Assembly (NCBI RefSeq): GCF_000517105.1
Contig: NZ_KI912152.1
Span: 278,192-342,191 of the forward strand
Direction: 5' to 3'
DNA length: 64,000 bases
Origin: Fischerella sp. PCC 9605
Lineage (GTDB): Bacteria > Cyanobacteriota > Cyanobacteriia > Cyanobacteriales > Nostocaceae
This document shows positions 43,924 to 53,113 of the stretch, in pieces. The position numbers and the translations under genes were made by a program. Within the stretch, counting starts at the first letter, position 1; every line of letters starts with the position of its first letter. Under the pieces are notes generated by a model, which made no database searches, was not told the origin of the DNA, and saw only the letters and a program-made list of their open reading frames with translations.

Positions 43924-44101
43924 AAAATCAGATTATGACCGTAAATTATTGAAAATCACTTGCCCCAAATGCGGCTCCTCAGAAACCACCTATGATCCGG
44001 AAGCTCGTTATTACTCTTGCGATCGCTGCTTTTTTGAGTGGAGTGAAACAATAACAGGCGATCACATTGCTCAACTTCGCTTTACACCGCCATTGGCTTG
44101 A
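43907..44101 (+). CDS. Zinc-ribbon small protein
   Basis: 64 residues with CPKCGSS (C19, C22) and YYSCDRCFFEWSE (C38, C41), a typical TFIIS-like zinc ribbon. Overlaps the lipoprotein gene. Role unknown. Confidence 0.7.
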   Translation: MNQTNKKSDYDRKLLKITCPKCGSSETTYDPEARYYSCDRCFFEWSETITGDHIAQLRFTPPLA

Positions 44102-44161
44102 CGATTGCACCATAAAATAAAGTTATTGTGCAGCGTGAATTACTTGCGATAAGTAGTCAAC

Positions 44162-44362
44162 ATGATTAAACTCGACCAGTTTTTAAAGTTGCTGGGTATA
44201 GCCTCAACTGGAGGGCAAGCCAAACTGATGATTATTGATGGTGATGTAAAAGTCAATGGTACAGTTGAAACCCGACGAGGAAGGAAATTAACTGAAGACG
44301 ACCAAGTAACAGTAGGAGGGCAAACTTTCAAGGTTGGGGATGTAACACATAGTAACAATTAA
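44162..44362 (+). CDS. S4-domain RNA-binding protein (YbcJ-like)
   Basis: 66 residues: MIKLDQFLKLLGIASTGGQA, KLMIIDGDVKVNGTVETRRG, RKLTEDDQVTV. This is a stand-alone S4 domain, as in YbcJ/YlmH-type ribosome-associated proteins. Complete in length. Confidence 0.85.
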   Translation: MIKLDQFLKLLGIASTGGQAKLMIIDGDVKVNGTVETRRGRKLTEDDQVTVGGQTFKVGDVTHSNN

Positions 44363-44495
44363 ATACCTCGTGTTGTCTTCTGGTATTTGCTGGACATTAC
44401 CCAAAGCTAAAAAGGCATGAGGGAGTTTTAGCATTATAAGAGCGATCGCCCAATTTGTGAATTTACTATCTCAGCATTGATAAACCCACCAACAA

Positions 44496-46133
44496 TTAGT
44501 TGTCAGTGTTTTGAATATTACCGCCAATCTGCTCTGCGTTGACTGTGTTAGCATCTACAATGCCCCCAGCAAACTGGGAATCAGGTTGGTAATAAATAGT
44601 GACTTTTCCAGATGTTTCTGCTAGTTGTTTATTTTGTTGATTAATTGTAGAAAATAACTGATTAATTACTTTATCTTTATCCTCAAGTCTGGCTTGATAT
44701 TGTGCTTCTAATACTTTGTGTGCAAATTCATAGCCTTGCATGAAGTCACCATGTATCTTCGCCTTATCAGCATCAGGAGAAACAGCAACCCTGACTACAA
44801 GAATGCCATCGCCTTTCTTTTCAATGCTTTGAACATCCAGTTGAGCGCCTTGGTTTTCGACTTCTACTTTTTTGAAAGAGTATGCAAAAGCGTCCCAGTC
44901 TATGCCGTTGCGGAAAATTAGGTCTAAAGTTTCTAATGATTTTTGAAATAATTTAGTAAACTCTCCTGGTGCAAAGTTTCCACTACCAGGACGGCGTTCT
45001 TGTTGATTGTCTCGCAGATAAATATAGTCACAAATTACGCCATCAAGGCTGGTAGTACTATTAGTATGCCAATCCTCTATACAGGCTCCGGTTAATACTG
45101 CCTTGTAAAAGTTGGTGTTAAGTGCTTGAGTTCTAATTAGTTTTGCCCCGCTCAGGTCAGCCTCGCTGAGATTTATGCCTGTAAGGTCCATCCAACTGAG
45201 GTTTACTCCCTTCAATATTGCTCCCCTCAGGTTTGCTTCCCGGATATCTGCTGCATTGAGACTTTCGCCAGCTAAGCTGAATATACTTCCGAGGATTTTG
45301 CTGCGGTTAGCTCGGGAGAGATCTACCTTATTAAGTTTTGCTCCACTGAGATCGGCCTCTATTAGATTTGCTCCCCGAAGGTTCGCCTCCCTTAAGTCCA
45401 CCTTTCTAAGATTTGCTCTACTTAGGTCAGCCTTTACAAACTCTACTTTGCTTAAACTTTTCGCTTTGCTGAAGTCTACCCCCTGGAGATCTAAGCCGTT
45501 AAGCCTTGCTCCAGAGAGATCCACCTCATCAAGTTTTGCCCCACTGAGGTGGGCTTTAAAAAAGCCCACAGATTTCCCATGTTTCTCTATGAATTCTGGG
45601 CTTTGTACCACCCATGCGGGTAGCCCAATTAGTTTCGCATTGCGAAGGCTAGCTTTACTAAGGTCTGCATCGTTGAATTTTGCACCGACGAGTTCTGCTC
45701 CATCGAGGATGGCCCCACTAAGGTCTGCTCCGCTAAGGTCCGCTTTGTTGAGATTAGCTCCATTGAGCTTCGCCCTGTGCAGATCAGTTCCCCTCAGGTC
45801 TGCATTGCTCAAATCAGCCTTCTCTAGGTGTACCATGCTGTTCCTTAACTCAAGGATGTCTCCGCTGCCGAGACCTCTTTCTTTAAGGAGGTGCATTAAA
45901 TGACGGTATGACCCAAGCATTGCACCTCTAAGGTCAGCTCCTTGAAGGTTCGCCTCTGTAAGGTTTACTTCAATTAGCTTTTGGAACTCATTTCCCCAGA
46001 TTACCTCTCTAAGCGGAATATTAGCAGGACTAACTATGAGTATGTTCAAAGCATTATTTTCTTGGCATCGTCTCCACTCATTCCAAACCTCCACTCCTTG
46101 CTTAAGTATTGCCAGATGTTCTTCATTTGCCAT
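44496..46133 (-). CDS. Pentapeptide-repeat protein with C-terminal QIGG motif
   Basis: 545 residues. About residues 70-370 are pentapeptide repeats (ADLSGADLSG, ANLRGANLIEADL), forming a right-handed beta-helix. Then comes a conserved domain (GEFTKLFQKSLETLDLIFRN; IDWDAFAYSFKKVEV) that also occurs in the pentapeptide protein at 47369, a coiled coil (KDKVINQLFSTINQQNKQLA), and a last segment QFAGGIVDANTVNAEQIGGN (520-539) that is repeated in the CHAT protein. It is last in the three-gene leftward string. It may be a sensor or scaffold that joins the protease by that motif. Confidence 0.85.
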   Translation of the reverse strand: MANEEHLAILKQGVEVWNEWRRCQENNALNILIVSPANIPLREVIWGNEFQKLIEVNLTEANLQGADLRGAMLGSYRHLMHLLKERGLGSGDILELRNSMVHLEKADLSNADLRGTDLHRAKLNGANLNKADLSGADLSGAILDGAELVGAKFNDADLSKASLRNAKLIGLPAWVVQSPEFIEKHGKSVGFFKAHLSGAKLDEVDLSGARLNGLDLQGVDFSKAKSLSKVEFVKADLSRANLRKVDLREANLRGANLIEADLSGAKLNKVDLSRANRSKILGSIFSLAGESLNAADIREANLRGAILKGVNLSWMDLTGINLSEADLSGAKLIRTQALNTNFYKAVLTGACIEDWHTNSTTSLDGVICDYIYLRDNQQERRPGSGNFAPGEFTKLFQKSLETLDLIFRNGIDWDAFAYSFKKVEVENQGAQLDVQSIEKKGDGILVVRVAVSPDADKAKIHGDFMQGYEFAHKVLEAQYQARLEDKDKVINQLFSTINQQNKQLAETSGKVTIYYQPDSQFAGGIVDANTVNAEQIGGNIQNTDN

Positions 46134-46171
46134 CTTGAGCTAACCCCTCTGCTTCATCGGGAGCAACTTAT

Positions 46172-47347
46172 CTACACCGCTTCCTGCCAGCCTTCTATAG
46201 AAGCCAACAGGATATTAATTAAAGGATGATCAACTAACTCCTTCAACGCCTCTGTTCCCCCTGACTTAAGCGCACCAATAACTCGTGCTTTTAGGGTTGG
46301 GTTCTTTTCAATTTCATCAACAGCCTTAGCCACAACTGTCATTTTTTCAGCACTAGTCGTAGTGGGGTAAGTCTGTTGCAGGTGTTGTAGGAGGGCTTCA
46401 ATTTCTTTGGCAGCTTCTACAAGGTTTTGTCTTTGTTCAGGCGTGTAGTTAGTTATATTTCCACCTATTTGGTTTGCGTTAACCGTCTCTGCGTCTACAA
46501 GACCACCTGCAAATTGAGCGCCTTTTAAATCAAAATTAGAAGTTTTATTTTTCATATTCTGTTGATTCTGATTTCCTTGTATATAGTCACCTTCAATACG
46601 CTCGTTGTAATTACCGCTACCCATATTAATAGTGCGATCGCCAGCCATTTTTGCTTTTTTCTCCTTGGAATTAGATATGAATAAAGTTTTAGAATTATTT
46701 CTAATTTTTATCTTTGGAGTTAAAGACTCTGGTATCCCATTAAGGTCAATATTATTACGACCAAACTCAAAAGCATCTTTATAGTTTCTTCCTGCACCAA
46801 GAGCGTCATAAAATGCTACAGAGAAATTAATAGCAGCTTTATCTGTGATAGCGCGTTCCATGCCAATAACACAGTCAATATGCTGATATATTGCCTCAGC
46901 CTGAGCCTCAGAGTAGCAAGCATTAAGTAGTACACATTCAATAGTGTCTTTACATAACTCAAATAGGGTTGCTAGTGAGTTTGTACTAACTAGTTGCATT
47001 TGACCAGAGTTATTTTCTAAAGCTATGCCACCTGATTGAGAATTTAAACGGACAGCATTGCGCTGATGCTGCTCATAATTATTCTTTGAATCTACACCAT
47101 TATTTTTTGTAGCGTGACCAGAAAAATGTACAATTTGTGGTTCGTTATCTAATAAAGCACGACGCAAATCATCAATGCGAACTGCCCACCTCGTAATTAA
47201 TTCAAATTCTTCTCTCGCTCTCGAACGCTCCAATGCAGCTTGGATTTCCCGCACTTCCTCATCTAAACGGAGCTTATTTGTATCTTTTGGATTAGCTGAT
47301 AATATTAAAATCTTTTTCATACTTTTGATAAAAGTGTAATTTATCAA
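46172..47347 (-). CDS. CHAT-domain caspase-like protein with two signalling motifs
   Basis: 391 residues; the natural start may be M10 (47320), MKKILILSANPKDTNKLRLD. The CHAT protease domain (about 10-215) has catalytic H78 in QIVHFSGHA and C144 in VLLNACYSEAQAEA. Then two motifs: TINMGSGNYNERIEGDYIQG (239-258) and QFAGGLVDAETVNANQIGGN (278-297). The last 95 residues, TPEQRQNLVEAAKEIEALLQ to LINILLASIEGWQEA, are a helical domain frequent in Nostocales. The motifs recur singly in the flanking pentapeptide proteins. It is likely the effector that cuts proteins when activated. Confidence 0.85.
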   Translation of the reverse strand: MINYTFIKSMKKILILSANPKDTNKLRLDEEVREIQAALERSRAREEFELITRWAVRIDDLRRALLDNEPQIVHFSGHATKNNGVDSKNNYEQHQRNAVRLNSQSGGIALENNSGQMQLVSTNSLATLFELCKDTIECVLLNACYSEAQAEAIYQHIDCVIGMERAITDKAAINFSVAFYDALGAGRNYKDAFEFGRNNIDLNGIPESLTPKIKIRNNSKTLFISNSKEKKAKMAGDRTINMGSGNYNERIEGDYIQGNQNQQNMKNKTSNFDLKGAQFAGGLVDAETVNANQIGGNITNYTPEQRQNLVEAAKEIEALLQHLQQTYPTTTSAEKMTVVAKAVDEIEKNPTLKARVIGALKSGGTEALKELVDHPLINILLASIEGWQEAV

Positions 47348-47368
47348 ATTTAAGTCATCAAAGTATTT

Positions 47369-49129
47369 TTATTCAGTTGATTGCTGTCTTTCTAAAGAAT
47401 CTCCCTCTACATAATCGCCTTGAATATCCTCGTTGTAATTACCGCTACTCATATTTATGGTGCGATTTTCTGTGTAAAAACTAGGGCGCTCTAACGCCGT
47501 CATTACCATATTTGTTAGTCTACGAATTTGTATATTTTTTTCTGCTATTAATGCTCTTAGTTCTCCCTCTGGTAAGCCTTTAAGCTGATTGTAAGTTTCA
47601 AAGTATTCTGCACTGAGTTCAGACTTATTAGCAGTTTCTGCTGTCTTGGCTCTAAGTAAAAACTTATCCTGACCCCGTTTTTCCATTGCCACAATTTCTA
47701 GTTCAGCATTTGGATTATTTTCTGCTAGTCGTTTAAAGGCGATCGCAATCGCACGAGGGTCAACGCCCTGGTTGTGGTAGAGGTCGAGGGTATCAACAAT
47801 TGGTTTGATGAAATCTCCAAACTCCCCATCTGCAAAAACTTCTTGTAGATTGTCCGGTTTGCGAAGGGGGTTTGGGTTTTCTTTAGTGGGGAGTCGCATA
47901 TAAACGTACTCACACCTTACTCCATCAAACTTAGTATCACTGGTAATACCCCAGTCTTCAATAAAGGCTCCGGTGAGAGTAGCACCTGTTAAATCAGTTC
48001 CGTCTAGCTGAGTTTGCTTCAGCTTTGCTCTGGATAAATCAGCGTCTTGCAAATTGGCTTCACTCAGATTTGCGCCAATAAAGCTGGCATCAACTAGGTT
48101 TGCTCCTCGCAGATTTACTCCACGTAGGTTCAAACCATCAAAGTTTTTGTCTTGCCCAACTCCAGTTATTACAAGTTGCCGCACTTGTGATTTGTCAAGA
48201 TAAGTTTTTCCAACACGAGCTAGGTCAAGCTTTTTGGCTTGATGCCAGCGGGTGCGAGTTATATTAGCCTTTCTCAAATCTGTGTTCTTGAGGGTTGCAG
48301 CAGTGAAATGAGCATCTGTTAAATCAGCACCAGGAAAACTGGTGCCACCAGTAGCAGCAAAGGCAACCGCAATCTGTCGCACCGAGATAAACTTTTCTTC
48401 TTCAGCTAGGGTTCGCCAACCAGTGTAAATACCTAACAACGTTATAGCCATTGCCACCGCAGCTGTTACAGGCCAAGCTAAAGCCGTTTGCTCAAACACA
48501 CGGCTGAATATTACCACAGCCGCTGCCATAGCCGAAACCCAAACCACAGTCTCAAACGCAGCCAAGACCCAAGCCATAGCTACAAAGGTAGATCCAAATA
48601 CAGTCAAAGCCCCAGTAAAAATTCCAGCTAAAGACCAAGCCCCAAGCCCAGCTACACTCCAAGCTGCCTGAACAATTGCATTAATACCCTCACTTCCAAA
48701 CACAGTACCAAGCACAGCGCCAAGTATAGCCACGCTCCCAGCTACAATCCCAGCCACAACTACCAGAGCTGCTGTAAATCCTTTCCGGACAGCGGCAATG
48801 AAGAAACCTGCTAGCATCATAGAGCTAATTAAACCACCGACACTGCTGTTAAGACGTGTAGGACTGAAGAGGACTTCTGAGGAAATAACACCAGTTATCC
48901 CAGATGCATATCCCGCTAATCCTGAGAGGAAGAGTAAGACTGCTATTAGAAAAGCAGTTGACCAGCACTGTAGTCCAGCCTTAGCATAGCTAAAGTTTGC
49001 ATCTCTCAGGTTAGCGTTAGTAAAATCTGCACCTCGGATGTCCGCACGACTGAAGTTTGCACCCTCAAGGTCTTTCCTACCCTCGAAAGAGCGGCCACGG
49101 AGATTTTGTCCAGAGAAGTCCAGGGGCAT
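47369..49129 (-). CDS. Membrane pentapeptide-repeat protein with GNYNE motif
   Basis: 586 residues. Pentapeptide repeats at about 8-50 (ANFSRADIRGADFTNANLRD) and again at about 255-395; between them lies a glycine- and alanine-rich membrane region with about six or seven helices (about 58-235). Then the domain shared with 44496 (GEFGDFIKPIVDTLDLYHNQ; VDPRAIAIAFKRL), a short coiled coil, and the end TINMSSGNYNEDIQGDYVEG (557-576), matching the first motif of the CHAT protein. First gene of the string, so probably the membrane sensor or pore. Confidence 0.85.
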   Translation of the reverse strand: MPLDFSGQNLRGRSFEGRKDLEGANFSRADIRGADFTNANLRDANFSYAKAGLQCWSTAFLIAVLLFLSGLAGYASGITGVISSEVLFSPTRLNSSVGGLISSMMLAGFFIAAVRKGFTAALVVVAGIVAGSVAILGAVLGTVFGSEGINAIVQAAWSVAGLGAWSLAGIFTGALTVFGSTFVAMAWVLAAFETVVWVSAMAAAVVIFSRVFEQTALAWPVTAAVAMAITLLGIYTGWRTLAEEEKFISVRQIAVAFAATGGTSFPGADLTDAHFTAATLKNTDLRKANITRTRWHQAKKLDLARVGKTYLDKSQVRQLVITGVGQDKNFDGLNLRGVNLRGANLVDASFIGANLSEANLQDADLSRAKLKQTQLDGTDLTGATLTGAFIEDWGITSDTKFDGVRCEYVYMRLPTKENPNPLRKPDNLQEVFADGEFGDFIKPIVDTLDLYHNQGVDPRAIAIAFKRLAENNPNAELEIVAMEKRGQDKFLLRAKTAETANKSELSAEYFETYNQLKGLPEGELRALIAEKNIQIRRLTNMVMTALERPSFYTENRTINMSSGNYNEDIQGDYVEGDSLERQQSTE

Positions 49130-49294
49130 AACTTGAAGCAGAAGATGGACTTAATTTTCTTATACAGGAACAGGACGAAAGTTTCCTGAATTTTTACACC
49201 TCAAATCCCACGCCAACAATAACTAGCGGTTCTGCTTCACTGTTAGAACACGTTGGTAAACTCAATTTAGAGTAGCGATCGCCCCCACATTCCC

Positions 49295-49780
49295 CTACTC
49301 CTGCACCGTCACTACCAGTTCTTCCAGCAGCGCATTGTTTATTCGCTGCGCCTCCTCACCTGTGGCTTCAGTTATTTCATAAGCTTGCTGCACTAGCTTT
49401 TGAACTTCTGTTGGCAGCGCTTCATACTTCTCTGTGTTGAGGATGACAAGACGGCAACCGGGGTAGGGCATGAAGTCGCTAAACGGCTGCATCTGGTGTT
49501 TTATGAGAAGTTTGGATAGTAGTGTGATGGGATGATGCGGTTTTTGATTATCCTCACTGCGATTGATAGCCGATGCCATGTAACCACAAAACCAAGCTAG
49601 GGTATCCGTATCACCAGATAGTGCTGCTACAGTACCTGCCACCAATTGCTTGTTTATACTCGCAGGCAGCGTGTCAAAAATTTTATCTAAAGCTTCTGGG
49701 TGGCGCTTGTGGCAATAGCATACTACTTGCTCAACAAGTTTATCGGTTTTGGTAGGTTGCCCAAATCCTTTAGCAGACAT
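49295..49780 (-). CDS. Hypothetical protein
   Basis: 161 residues, MSAKGFGQPTKTDKLVEQVV with CYCHKRHPEALDKIF and a second half QPFSDFMPYPGCRLVILNTE. Helical, no family recognised. It is upstream of, and on the same strand as, the pentapeptide-CHAT string, separated by 165 bp. Confidence 0.6.
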   Translation of the reverse strand: MSAKGFGQPTKTDKLVEQVVCYCHKRHPEALDKIFDTLPASINKQLVAGTVAALSGDTDTLAWFCGYMASAINRSEDNQKPHHPITLLSKLLIKHQMQPFSDFMPYPGCRLVILNTEKYEALPTEVQKLVQQAYEITEATGEEAQRINNALLEELVVTVQE

Positions 49781-49840
49781 AGCATAGTCTCTAATTTAAC
49801 TAAATAGATAAGTTTTATTAGTATATGTTACTAATAGCAC

Positions 49841-50059
49841 TTAAATATCTAGATAAATACGTTCTTGTTGATGCTGACTTTGACGTTTTTTTATTGCGTG
49901 TAATGCTGCAAATGCCTCGGCTGTTGATAGTGTTCCATTAGCAATAAGCGCTATAATTTCAACTACTACAGGGTCTTCACCTGCTGCTTTTTGAGCATTT
50001 TTCCACTCTTGTAAGTCTTCATCGGAGGTGATGATTTTATCAGGTGTGATATTAGCCAT
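49841..50059 (-). CDS. Small hypothetical protein
   Basis: 72 residues, MANITPDKIITSDEDLQEWK then AEAFAALHAIKKRQSQHQQE. Predicted helical, with a basic, glutamine-rich tail. Not recognised. Confidence 0.55.
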   Translation of the reverse strand: MANITPDKIITSDEDLQEWKNAQKAAGEDPVVVEIIALIANGTLSTAEAFAALHAIKKRQSQHQQERIYLDI

Positions 50060-50187
50060 AAAACATCTATATAGATACCTGAATTAGAATCTACCCACAA
50101 GCACTAACAATCTTTGACGACTTAGCAACTGCATTCATTGCTACTCATTATCTGTTTTATTAAGCATCGTTTATTCTGAAACTGAGC

Positions 50188-50697
50188 TTAATCATCTCCA
50201 TGAGTTAAGCGACAACGACTTTGGGTCTTGCAAGCAAGTCGAGAAGAACGCTCTTGCACAATAGTTGCTAAATCTGGTCGTCCTGTCAGGAAAAGTCGCC
50301 AATCTGCCCAAATCCCATATAGGAAGTCGGCAATAGCATCGATAACTGGTAACTTAGTTGCAGCATAGACCCAGCCCATTCCAAGTGCTTCGTAGGTGCG
50401 GCGAAACACCTCGACATTTTTAACTAACGTTCCGTCTGGCAACACAGCATGAATACGCCCCATTGCAGTTTCATAGTCAACATCGCCGTGCGCTTGGGGA
50501 TTGTAGTCATCAGCGGCAATATCTACAAACGCCACCAGCCCTCGACCCGCGTCTCGGTTCTTCAAAAAGTTAACCTCACGCAGACACAAGGGACATTGAC
50601 CGTCATACAGCAGTTTGATTTTCCATGACGGTGGAGCAGCATACTTCTGGTTGAGGAAGCCATCAGAACTGTAAGATTGGGTCTGTGATGAAGACAT
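50188..50697 (-). CDS. DCC-family thiol-disulfide oxidoreductase-like protein (DUF393)
   Basis: 169 residues with the signature IKLLYDGQCPLCLREVNFLK: the D and CPLC of this thioredoxin-like family lie at about residues 32-38. RIHAVLPDGTLVKNVEVFRR and the W-rich end fit too. A redox role is expected; the substrate is not known. The last part contains additional cysteines (LACKTQSRC). Confidence 0.85.
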   Translation of the reverse strand: MSSSQTQSYSSDGFLNQKYAAPPSWKIKLLYDGQCPLCLREVNFLKNRDAGRGLVAFVDIAADDYNPQAHGDVDYETAMGRIHAVLPDGTLVKNVEVFRRTYEALGMGWVYAATKLPVIDAIADFLYGIWADWRLFLTGRPDLATIVQERSSRLACKTQSRCRLTHGDD

Positions 50698-50721
50698 TTT
50701 GGAGTCTTAATAAGTTTATTT

Positions 50722-50955
50722 TCAAAGTATGAGGTGTAACGCCCCTGGAGATAGATATGTTACAACAGCCACCTGCCTTTGGTTTCCTACAATTTTACTG
50801 CCTTTGTACTGCTTCAGTAGCCGTTTTGGTATATACCTGGTGCTTTTGATCAGGCGATCGCCAGTGACTGGAACCTTCGCTTCATTCAATGCAATTATCT
50901 GCTCGCGTAAATGCGATCGCACATAAGTTTTACCCCTCATCCTACATATTCCCAT
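50722..50955 (-). pseudogene. Fragment of a GDRL-KST-YIPKRLL family gene
   Basis: The frame contains VTGDRLIKSTRYIPKRLLKQ, homologous to GDRLVKSTTYIPKRLLTRLQ at 52010-52229; sequence on both sides differs. The shared part begins at the HIP1 site encoding GDR. It is likely a patchwork of fragments joined at HIP1 rather than a real gene. Confidence 0.45.
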
Positions 50956-51050
50956 TCAAACATTCGCCCATGCGTTCGCGTAGCGTACCGGAGGTTTATC
51001 GCGAAGCGAATCGGAGGTTTATCGCCTAAACCTGCATTTACCCACTTTGG
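50956..51050. repeat. Short HIP-like repeats CGGAGGTTTATCGC
   Basis: CGGAGGTTTATCGC occurs twice (about 50988 and 51010) around GAAGCGAAT, and TTCGCGTAGCG pairs loosely with CGCGAAGCGAA. These are typical short dispersed repeats of Nostoc intergenic DNA. Confidence 0.5.
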
Positions 51051-51404
51051 TTAAGCGGTTTTTGAGTCTGCTGCAACCAATAAACCAGACATATCCAACA
51101 CTCGTTCTGACCAAGTAGCGGAAATTGAGGCAAGATTTGCAACTTCGGTTAACTTATCGCCTTGATTTACCCAGCCTTGTAGTAATTCTTGCAATTGGGT
51201 TAATTCAACATTATTAACATGACTTTGTTTTTGTAACAAATTGACATACAGCAAGCTTTCCGCTAGTAACACTGGAACTATTTCACGGCTGGCATTTTTT
51301 TGACTCCAAGATTTTAGACGCGCTAAAGTCGCAGCCAATTCTCCTAACTGTTGTGGATAAGGCTGATTTAAAAAACTTGCTTCAATTGCGTTCCAGTTGG
51401 GCAT
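51051..51404 (-). CDS. DUF5674 partner protein (pair B)
   Basis: 117 residues, MPNWNAIEASFLNQPYPQQL. Conserved with 42212-42580 in LGELAATLARLKSWS and WSERVLDMSGLL. Starts one base inside the stop of the DUF5674 gene (TAATG). Confidence 0.7.
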   Translation of the reverse strand: MPNWNAIEASFLNQPYPQQLGELAATLARLKSWSQKNASREIVPVLLAESLLYVNLLQKQSHVNNVELTQLQELLQGWVNQGDKLTEVANLASISATWSERVLDMSGLLVAADSKTA

Positions 51405-51754
51405 TACAATTCTCCTAGCAATCGCTCGGTAATCTTGGTAATTTTTTCTCTAATGATGGGGGATTCAATTATCATTGTACGATTATTTTGACTGGGGCGA
51501 ATATTAATAATCGATTCAAAAACTATTTCCCGCGTGTAAGGACACCAATCAGCACCCCAAAGGTCTTTTTGTCTGCTGCCATCTTTCAACAACTCTTGTT
51601 CGCATTCATAGTGACGTTCTGCTCCACCAGCTAGAATTTCGCGCTCGATATCCACGACTATTTTGATAAATACTCCCCACATTTGCAACATTTCATCTAA
51701 TTGTTCTTTTGTAGCTCGAACGCGAATTATTAAAACCAATTTACCCAACCTCAA
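51404..51754 (-). CDS. DUF5674-family protein (pair B)
   Basis: 116 residues: LVLIIRVRATKEQLDEMLQM, IKIVVDIEREILAGGAERHY, LLKDGSRQKDLWGADW and FESIINIRPSQNNRTMIIES. The order and spacing match 41835-42215, though identity is moderate. The alternating acidic and aromatic residues suggest a small alpha/beta protein. First gene of a two-gene operon. Confidence 0.75.
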   Translation of the reverse strand: MRLGKLVLIIRVRATKEQLDEMLQMWGVFIKIVVDIEREILAGGAERHYECEQELLKDGSRQKDLWGADWCPYTREIVFESIINIRPSQNNRTMIIESPIIREKITKITERLLGEL

Positions 51755-52009
51755 TTACAGTTTTTATAAAAGGCTCACGAGACTCCTGCTTGATTTGGCT
51801 TATGTAATTTTATATATAAAAATTCAATCTTTTACCAACAGCATTACTCGCGTAATACTGCTCTAATTTTAAAGTTTTTATTGATAAAAAACACAATTTT
51901 AAAAATATTTTTAGTTTAGAATGATTAACTAACATTAATTAATCCTGAGAGCATCCGCTATTGTTGAGACTATATATCATATTTTTTTAGATTTAATAAC
52001 TATAACTTT
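51755..52009. other. AT-rich spacer
   Basis: Upstream region of the DUF5674 pair B operon. Very AT-rich; no recognisable operator or RNA. Confidence 0.4.
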
Positions 52010-52229
52010 ACCCCCAACACGCGGCATATTTCCCGCACTGGTGCTTTTTGTTGCTCTAACTCCTGTAACCTTGTCAGTAGCCGTTTTGGTATATACGTAG
52101 TGCTTTTAACGAGGCGATCGCCCTCGCTCCAAAATTCATAGTGATAATCAGCCTGCGGGTAATCTTTGCCGTTCCAATTTTGGAGTTTAGCGACGGCTTC
52201 ATATTTGTCAGGAGCATTAAAAATTGTGA
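52010..52229 (-). pseudogene. 3' fragment of a plasmid protein gene
   Basis: The frame reads ITIFNAPDKYEAVAKLQNWN, DYPQADYHYEFWSEGDRLVK and ends PVREICRVLGVKL. It has no start: a TGA lies immediately before, at the end of the hydrolase gene. It is the C-terminal part of a family whose YIPKRLL block recurs at 50722. Probably cut off by the insertion of the hydrolase gene. Confidence 0.6.
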
Positions 52230-53113
52230 TGATTCAAAAACTGCAAAATCTTTTGAGATGTTATTTGTGGCTGTTCAAGTTGGGGCGCGTGACCGCAATT
52301 GTTAAGCTTGATGAGCTTAGAATTGGCAATGTCTTGTTGAAATTTTTCTGCATCTTCAGGTGGGAGCATATCATCAGCTTCTCCCCATAAAATCAGTGTT
52401 GGTTTGTCAACTTGGGCAATTCTATTTGCCAAGTCACTATAACCACCAGTTTTGACATAGGAAATCATGGCATCATGCCAAAGCGGCATTTCTTGGTGTA
52501 GCATCGCGCACTGAATAGCCAAAAGGATTTTTGTATCTAAATTAGCTAAAATACTGCCTACATTTAATGCCAAAATGTGGCGTTGACGTAGATATTCTAC
52601 AGCCAAAAAGTCAAAAGGAGGAAACAAGTATTGAACAAAGGTGGGAGCACAAGTGTAACCCAAACTATTAATCAATACTAGCGATTTGACAACTTCAGGA
52701 TAAGTGAGAGTAAAGTCAATTGCAGTTGCACCTCCCATTGATGCACCTACTAGTACGATCGGTTGGTTGATTAAAGTTGTCCAAAATTCGTAAAGGTGAA
52801 TTTTGATGACAGTTGGGCTGTATTTGATTTCTTTTTGCCTTTGTGTAAAGCCAAAACCTAACAAATCTACTGCCCATGTTTCATTTTGAGCGGCAAGTAA
52901 TGGCAACAGAAGACGGAACTCTAGGATGGAACTGTCGAAGCCGTGCAGCAGCAGAATCGGTGTTCCTCCCCAACCTTTGTGAATGTAGGTTGTGAGAATT
53001 GGCTGTTGGCTGAGGTAAGTTGCAAGGGCAATTCTTTCAATACTTTCAACGAAAGCGATCGCCTCTGAGTCTTTGAGTTGATTAACTTGTGATGGAAGAA
53101 AATTGGGAAGCAT
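52217..53113 (-). CDS. Alpha/beta hydrolase
   Basis: 298 residues. Oxyanion region LLLHGFDSS (about 55-63), nucleophile elbow GASMGGA (S125), acid in LILWGEADDML (D247 or D248) and catalytic H275 in NCGHAPQLEQP. A cap domain lies at about 150-225. Esterase, lipase or haloperoxidase-like activity is possible; the substrate is not known. Common cyanobacterial type. Confidence 0.85.
   Translation of the reverse strand: MLPNFLPSQVNQLKDSEAIAFVESIERIALATYLSQQPILTTYIHKGWGGTPILLLHGFDSSILEFRLLLPLLAAQNETWAVDLLGFGFTQRQKEIKYSPTVIKIHLYEFWTTLINQPIVLVGASMGGATAIDFTLTYPEVVKSLVLINSLGYTCAPTFVQYLFPPFDFLAVEYLRQRHILALNVGSILANLDTKILLAIQCAMLHQEMPLWHDAMISYVKTGGYSDLANRIAQVDKPTLILWGEADDMLPPEDAEKFQQDIANSKLIKLNNCGHAPQLEQPQITSQKILQFLNHHNF

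Noticed and set aside
45175-45903. 242-codon frame antisense to the pentapeptide protein
   Set aside because: Pentapeptide-repeat DNA keeps the opposite strand open; the translation is low-complexity (RSALLRLAPLSFA type).
46172-49129. Simple explanation of the motifs as pentapeptide repeats
   Set aside because: The shared motifs lack the A(D/N)LxX pattern and occur outside the repeat domains, so they are a separate feature.
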